A stretch of DNA of 64,000 bases. Origin: Mauremys mutica. Lineage: Eukaryota > Chordata > Testudines > Geoemydidae. Below, one piece after another: positions 59,283-64,000 of the stretch (position 1 is the stretch's first letter; the number at the start of each line of letters is the position of its first letter). The stretch spans positions 22,689,301 to 22,753,300 of the forward strand of contig NC_059093.1 in NCBI RefSeq assembly GCF_020497125.1, written 5' to 3'. A model generated the notes under the pieces. That model was not told the DNA's origin. It made no database searches and saw only the letters and a list, made by a program, of their open reading frames with translations. Both the position numbers and the translations under genes were made by a program.

Positions 59283-59953
59283 TGTGATGAACTAGGAATG
59301 TTCTTAATGTTTTCTCTGAATACTGTGTTTGTGCCTCAGTGTCCCCTAGGCAGTTCTTAAGTATCTGGCAGAGCAAAGGGCCAGTGCACCTAAATGCCTG
59401 GCACTCTGTCTCCTAGCAACTGATGGCCTGGGCCCCTCCTCTGCAAAGGTGCCAACTGAAGGTGTTGGAGACAAAGAGGTCAGGTGACCTCCTGGCCCAG
59501 GAAAGGGGCTGGGCAGAGAGGAGGGGCTGGAGGGGGTTTCAGTCTGGAGCTGGCTGGGGACGAGGAGTAAAATGCAGATGTGGGGGTCTGGCTCACTGCC
59601 CCCAGAATGGACCCGGCCGAGGGGTCCGGTTCACGGTACCTACAAGCTCTGTTTTAGACCCTGTTCCTGTCATCGAATAAACCTCTGTGTTACTGGCTGG
59701 CTGAGAGTCACGTCTGACTGCAAAGTGGGGGTGCAGGACCCTGTGGCTTCCCCAGGACCCTGCTGGGGCGGGCTCGCTGTGGGAAGCGCATGGAGGGGCA
59801 CATGCTGAATGCTCCAAGGAGAGACCCAGGAGGTGAAGCCATGTGAGCTTCTTGCCCTGCAGACAGTCTGCTCCAAAGGAGAGGAGGCTCCCCAGAGTCC
59901 TGACTGGCTTGGTGGGGAGCAGTTCCAGAGCATCGCCCGGGGACTCCGTGACA
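59283..59953 (+). mobile_element. solo LTR of an endogenous retrovirus, plus strand
   Basis: A 671-bp TG..CA element is flanked by a perfect gtgg tetranucleotide at 59279-59282 and 59954-59957. The polyadenylation signal 'cgaataaacctctgtg' is near 59.68 kb. It is the best-preserved copy of the family also found at 43.3, 44.5, 44.85 and 63.2 kb. No internal retroviral genes are present. Confidence 0.88.
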
Positions 59954-59957
59954 GTGG

Positions 59958-60413
59958 TGAGTCCCTAGAAAGTGATGAGAAATGAGCAGAGAAGATTTTC
60001 AGTCAGATGCAGGCACTCTTTTTGTTTCCCTGATAACATTCATGCATTTGACCTTCATTAGGGAAGGATATTTGTCACCAGCACCATCTCGCCATCTGTT
60101 AGTATACTTGTCCTCTGTTGTACATGTTCTTCTAAACGGAAGTATTATGGATCACTTTAGGTTTATAACCTAGATAAACAGTTATGAAGGATATTGATAA
60201 CTCAAGAATTCGGACTCAACAGAGTGTTGCAATTTGCAATATGGTTAAAGTAAGGACCACTATCACTCTTAATAGTGTTTCATGGTCATTAACTCAGTGA
60301 CGGTGGCCTCTTCAGGTCTGCTTCTGTACAGTGTGTGCAAGCACAAGTGGGCCTGCTTTAGCATTGGTGCTTTTACTAAGATAGGCTTTGCATCACTGGA
60401 GACCCATCGATTA
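59958..60413. other. intron, nothing recognised
   Basis: No exon or bounded repeat seen between the LTR and the next MITE. Confidence 0.5.
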
Positions 60414-60421
60414 GGAGAGAC

Positions 60422-60599
60422 CAATGGTTCCCAACCTATTTACCACTGTGGGCCGCATATGCAGTTCTCCATGCGTTATGTTGGCCATATCCACACAATA
60501 TATTACTCTACCTCTATGGCCCTGAGGAGATCACGTGGGCCGCAGCTGTGCGCTGATTGGGCCGCAAGCGGCCTGCAGGCCATGGATTGAGAGCCACTG
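60422..60599. mobile_element. hAT/Charlie-like MITE
   Basis: The ends CAATGGTTCCCAACC and GGATTGAGAGCCACTG are inverted Charlie-type termini. Flanking octamers ggagagac (60414-60421) and ggatagac (60600-60607) match at 7 of 8, supporting an 8-bp target duplication. Confidence 0.8.
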
Positions 60600-60607
60600 G
60601 GATAGAC

Positions 60608-60996
60608 ATTTGTGCAGAGGGGATGGGCCTTGGGTGAAGATTTTTAATTATGGGGGTTAGGGGTTTGTGTGACAATGTCAGCTTTGTGGCCTGGCTTCTT
60701 TTTGAAGAAAAGTGATCGGTTTGTGATTGCTGTCTGTCTTAGTTAAAATTAAATCCAGCAGTATGTGTGTGCCAGTAGCCTGGGACAAGCATTCGTTTGT
60801 TTTGTACGTTGAAATAACACTGTGTAAATAAATAAGATTTTACACGTGATAATAGTTTAGTCATACGCATTTTGTTACATTGCTGTTCAAAGTGTGCTGA
60901 TTTATCAATGGTATGTTCGTGGGGCACAGCATGTCCAATAGCAGATCTCTCATTTAAAAAAAACCCTAACTCTGCTTTGCTCTTTCCAATCTTCAG
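60608..60996. other. intron just before the exon at 60997
   Basis: No repeat supported. A pyrimidine-rich tract leads to the acceptor at 60996. Confidence 0.5.
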
Positions 60997-61102
60997 GACT
61001 GATGGTGTCTGTTTCACCACAGTAGAAGATGAAGATGAATCTGGAGGATGTACAATTGCCTCAGGATGCCTATGCTTCGAAGGCTTAGACATCCAATGCC
61101 GG
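60997..61102 (+). CDS. BMPR1B-like: BMPR1B-like receptor, ectodomain exon 2
   Basis: The acceptor (ctctttccaatcttcag) and donor (gtaagaaa) bound 106 bp. With the split codon AG/G it reads (R)TDGVCFTTVEDEDESGG, then CTIASGCLCFEGLDIQCR. TDG-x-CF, the acidic loop, SGC, EG-x-D-x-QC are the BMP type I receptor signature. It contains five cysteines where BMPR1A and BMPR1B have three; the extra two are in GGC and LCF. The exit phase is 0. The acidic loop is one residue longer than in BMPR1B. Confidence 0.9.
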
Positions 61103-61757
61103 GTAAGAAAACAGTTATGATCAAGGTTTGGTCTGGCTGTTGTGATAGTTTTCATCCAGCGGCAGTGTAGTCAGGATGAATGCACACATCTGCTGCTTTG
61201 AATTTTGGTCATGTGGGGAATGTGCCCTCTGCACTGAATGCTGAGGAAATGGCGTCTGCTCCCCAAAACTCTTGCTACTTCTTCAAGCACACCGTATTGC
61301 TAGTTCACTAATGTTAGTTTCACCAGGAGAGCAGGGGCTACCACTCTGGTAATTCCATTCTGAATCTCTAAATTCCCCCTGCAGCTTGAATTAGGTAAGA
61401 CATTCTTCCCTTCCTTTCCCAAACTGATGTGTGCTGCGTAGCAGTGTGCCATGAAAAAGTTGCTGTTTTCACACTCGGAGTTGTTGCATATCACTGATGT
61501 GTAACGTGAGTCCTGTAGGTGTAGACAGTCCAGCTGGTACATTTGGGGATCCACCTTTATGAAGGTTTTCTAGTTCCAGGGAGAGAAATGTGTGTCCATT
61601 TCAGGTACTGCCATCAGCTTCTCACCCTATGGAGCAATTCTCTTTTGGGCTTCCATGTTTAACACAGAGAAATCACTTGGGGTTAAGTCCCCAGCTGTTC
61701 CGTGCAGACCTCAGCATGATGGTGGAGGGAGAACAGCAGGTGGAACGAAGATGACTC
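61103..61757. other. intron, nothing recognised
   Basis: No exon or bounded repeat supported. Confidence 0.5.
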
Positions 61758-62085
61758 TGAGTACCTCTACACTGCAAAATAAAACAATAAAAGACCACGA
61801 CCATGGCAGCGATCCTCAGAGCCTGGGTCAACTGACTTGGACTCTTGCTACCGGGTGTTGAATAAGGGTACAGGGTAAGAATAGCAGTGTAGACACTCCT
61901 GCTCAGGCTGGAGTCCAGGCTTTGACACTCTACCCCTTGCTGGCTTTCAGAGCCTAGGCTTCAGCCCAAGCAGGAACATCTACAGTGCTATAGTGTGAGC
62001 CCAAGTCAGTCGACCCGGGCTCTGAGACTGGGCTGCCGCATTTTGTTTGTTTGTTTGTTTGTTTGCAGTGTAGATGTACCCTAAG
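61758..62085. mobile_element. MITE-like palindromic repeat with TTTG microsatellite
   Basis: The ends 'gtacctctacactgcaaaa' and 'tttgcagtgtagatgtacc' are inverted repeats. The interior carries CpG-decayed 'gagcctgggtcaactgactt' type arms in both directions. A (TTTG)n run lies at about 62044-62066, adjacent to the right end. Confidence 0.7.
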
Positions 62086-62674
62086 TAATCTTTCGGCTCC
62101 CACACCCAAATCTGGGCCTGTCCAGGGGGAGAACCAGCTATTGGTTCAAGTTAGAGCAGGCTAAGGGTTGCTCTTATTTGCACCTGCTTGTAATAAACTC
62201 CTAGGAGCCATTATTGCAGTAAATATCTCCAAAGTATAGTGCGCTGTGTTCTGTCCCCTCCTGCTCCCTCTTCATGCCCTTCACAAATCTATTTCGCTGG
62301 GGGGAATAGATGACAGAGTTGACTATGTTGGCTTTAAGCCATCTGAGGATTCCCCTACATGAAGGGAATCATGCACTAAAGCCAAGATTTTCAAAAATAG
62401 GAGTCTAAAATGAGGCTTCTAACTGCTTACTAAATAAGTAGCCAGATTTTCCAAACTGCTGAGCATCCTAAAGTCTCTGTTGAATTCACGCCTGATGTTA
62501 GGCATCTGTTTCTGGAAATCTTGGCCTTGGGGCAAAATTCTGTCTGCTTTGCTCTGGGAGGTGTGATGCTGTTTCCCATGTCAGGTCTGTCTCCTTCTCC
62601 AGCGCCCAAACAACAGTGTCTGTTTAAAAGAACAAAGTTGCTCACACAGTTCTCTGTGACTTTCTCTGTTGCAG
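62086..62674. other. intron, nothing recognised
   Basis: No exon or repeat supported before the acceptor at 62674. Confidence 0.5.
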
Positions 62675-62783
62675 GATGTGCTCATAATACATGATAGAAG
62701 AACTCTTGCTATTGCATGCTGCAGAGACAAAGATTTCTGCAATGAAAACCTTCACCCAACGCTGCCACCACTGAGAAATAGAG
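62675..62783 (+). CDS. BMPR1B-like: BMPR1B-like receptor, ectodomain exon 3
   Basis: The acceptor (ctttctctgttgcag) and donor (gtaagagg) bound 109 bp reading DVLIIHDRRTLAIACCRDKD, then FCNENLHPTLPPLRNR, with one base left over (phase 1). CC-x5-CN is the conserved C-terminal box of TGF-beta-family receptor ectodomains. N-x-x-LHPTLPPL-(K/R)-NR is shared with BMPR1B; BMPR1A has LQPTLPP. In BMPR1B the next residue is Asp, so the leftover G fits. The following exons would encode the transmembrane segment, GS box and kinase, outside the window. Confidence 0.9.
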
Positions 62784-63181
62784 GTAAGAGGAAGAAGAAA
62801 ATCTAGCCTTAAATCAGTAGGTCCATGTATTCCTAGAAAAGAAAAGAGAATTAGACGACCTGCATGGAAAAACAACGTTTTTTGTATCGTGTAGCTGTTC
62901 TGGTAATATACAGAAACAGTATCAACTTGGTTGTTGCTGGTGTTTACCTCTGTTTGTATTCCCATCATGCCTACAGACATCAGTCAAGGATAAGAGACCT
63001 ATTCCCTAGGCACTGGGCGTAGTAAAAGAACGGTTCCTGCTCCAAAGAGCTCACGGTCTAGCTTGGGCTGGGGCAGGGACTATCTCTTACTTTGTACAGT
63101 GCTTAGCGGGGCAGCGGAGGTGACTTACTGAGGCCTCTGGGTGCTCATGCCATACAAATATAGAATAACAATCATGACTGG
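62784..63181. other. intron, with an old interspersed repeat
   Basis: 63.0-63.18 kb carries 'ctttgtacagtgcttagcgg' and 'catacaaatatagaataaca', an old amniote-type repeat end. No exon follows within view. Confidence 0.45.
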
Positions 63182-63681
63182 TGTCACGGAGTGTGGGGGG
63201 AGACCAGGCCCTGCACCCCGGCTCCCTGCGATTCACCATGACTCTCAGCCAGCCAGTAACACAGAAGGTTTATTTAGACAACAGGAACACAGTCCAAAAC
63301 AGGTCTTGCTGGTACAGACAACAGGACCCCCTTTAGTTAGGTCCATCTGGGGCCCCAGGGAGGCCACAGCCCCGGTGGGAAGCCCAAGCCCCGTCGGGTG
63401 CCCCCTCCATTTCCCAGCCAACTCCAAACTGAAACTCCCTCCAGCCTCTCACTCAGCCTCCCTCCGGCTCCTCCCCCAGCCTTTATGCCCTTTGTCCAGG
63501 TTCCTGGGCAGAGGTGTTACCTGGCCTCCAACCCCCCTCCTGGGTTTTCATGTTACATGCTCAGGTGTCCTCCCTTCCCCAATGCAGCCAGTCCCAGAAA
63601 AACTCCCCTGCAACCTTCCCAGGTCAATACTCCTCACTCAGCATTCTCATAATACAGCAAGAACATTCCCACTTCGTCACA
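63182..63681 (-). mobile_element. solo LTR, minus strand
   Basis: It runs from TGTCACGGAGTG to ACTTCGTCACA, the reverse complement of the family at 59.3 kb, including the inverted polyadenylation region ('agaaggtttatttag'). The flanking bases do not form an obvious duplication. At about 500 bp it is shorter than the 671-bp copy, so it has lost an internal part. Confidence 0.8.
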
Positions 63682-64000
63682 AATGCTCTCTGTCGTTGCA
63701 AAAGATTGTAGTTTGTAGCTACACAACAGTTTCCGAATGACACTTGGGACCAGATTCTCAGCTGCTATAAATCAGTGTAGTGCCACTGAAGCCAGTGGAA
63801 CTAATGACGATTTATAGCCGCTGATAATCTGGCCCTCTGAGAATAAGGTCTAGGCATCGCCATGACCTCTGTGTTTCAGAGCTATAGAACAAACAATAGA
63901 GTAACACTCTGCACAAAAGCATGTCCAGTTTGGGTTGGAAGTTGGACAATATTTGTTTTTTTAAAATACAGCAGTTCCTGGGTAAGCACGACATTTATAG
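63682..64000. other. intron, nothing recognised
   Basis: No exon or repeat supported up to the window edge. Confidence 0.5.

Overview
This is a vertebrate nuclear genomic window, most likely from a turtle and at least a sauropsid. Four things point that way: CR1 LINEs dominate, and their 3' ends are of two tail types; SINEs with tRNA-like heads share those CR1 tails; there is a Penelope-like element carrying a GIY-YIG nuclease; and there is a C2H2 zinc-finger exon of the reptilian ZNF type. Introns, splice sites and solo LTRs rule out a prokaryote. No CRISPR array, operon or phage-like module is present.

Layout. 1-8.5 kb is intergenic, with a CR1 tail, a Penelope tail, a Tigger-like fragment and a minus-strand CR1 with an internal deletion (3.8-5.9 kb). 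8.5-10.2 kb is the terminal exon of a minus-strand C2H2 zinc-finger gene, cut by a 188-bp Penelope-derived insertion with a 14-bp duplication and further damaged by a frameshift. 10.3-28.7 kb is repeat-rich: solo LTRs, hAT-type MITEs, a CR1 whose RT frame is open except for one stop (22.4-24.5 kb), and a Thr-tRNA-headed SINE. 28.7-32.6 kb is a Penelope-like element followed directly by a CR1 RT. 32.6-34.1 kb may hold a small unidentified spliced gene. 34.2-34.65 kb is a GC-rich promoter-like island.

From about 34.6 kb to beyond the right edge lies the main host gene, on the plus strand. It is a BMP type I receptor related to BMPR1B. Four exons can be placed here with matching splice phases: 38944-39113 (5' UTR, ATG and signal peptide), 52932-53028, 60997-61102 and 62675-62783. 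Together they encode the signal peptide and nearly all of the ligand-binding ectodomain, ending in the CC-x5-CN box and the LHPTLPP segment. The transmembrane, GS and kinase exons would lie past 64 kb. The ectodomain lacks the first conserved cysteine and has two extra ones, so it is probably a diverged BMPR1B-like paralogue rather than canonical BMPR1B.

The introns of this gene hold a 3.5-kb hAT-like composite element with an 8-bp target duplication (42.0-45.6 kb), a nearly full-length but broken CR1 with an SGNH-esterase ORF1 (45.6-50.0 kb), a Tigger transposase fragment (56.4-57.3 kb), solo LTRs and MITEs. All identifications come from reading the sequence; no database search was run.
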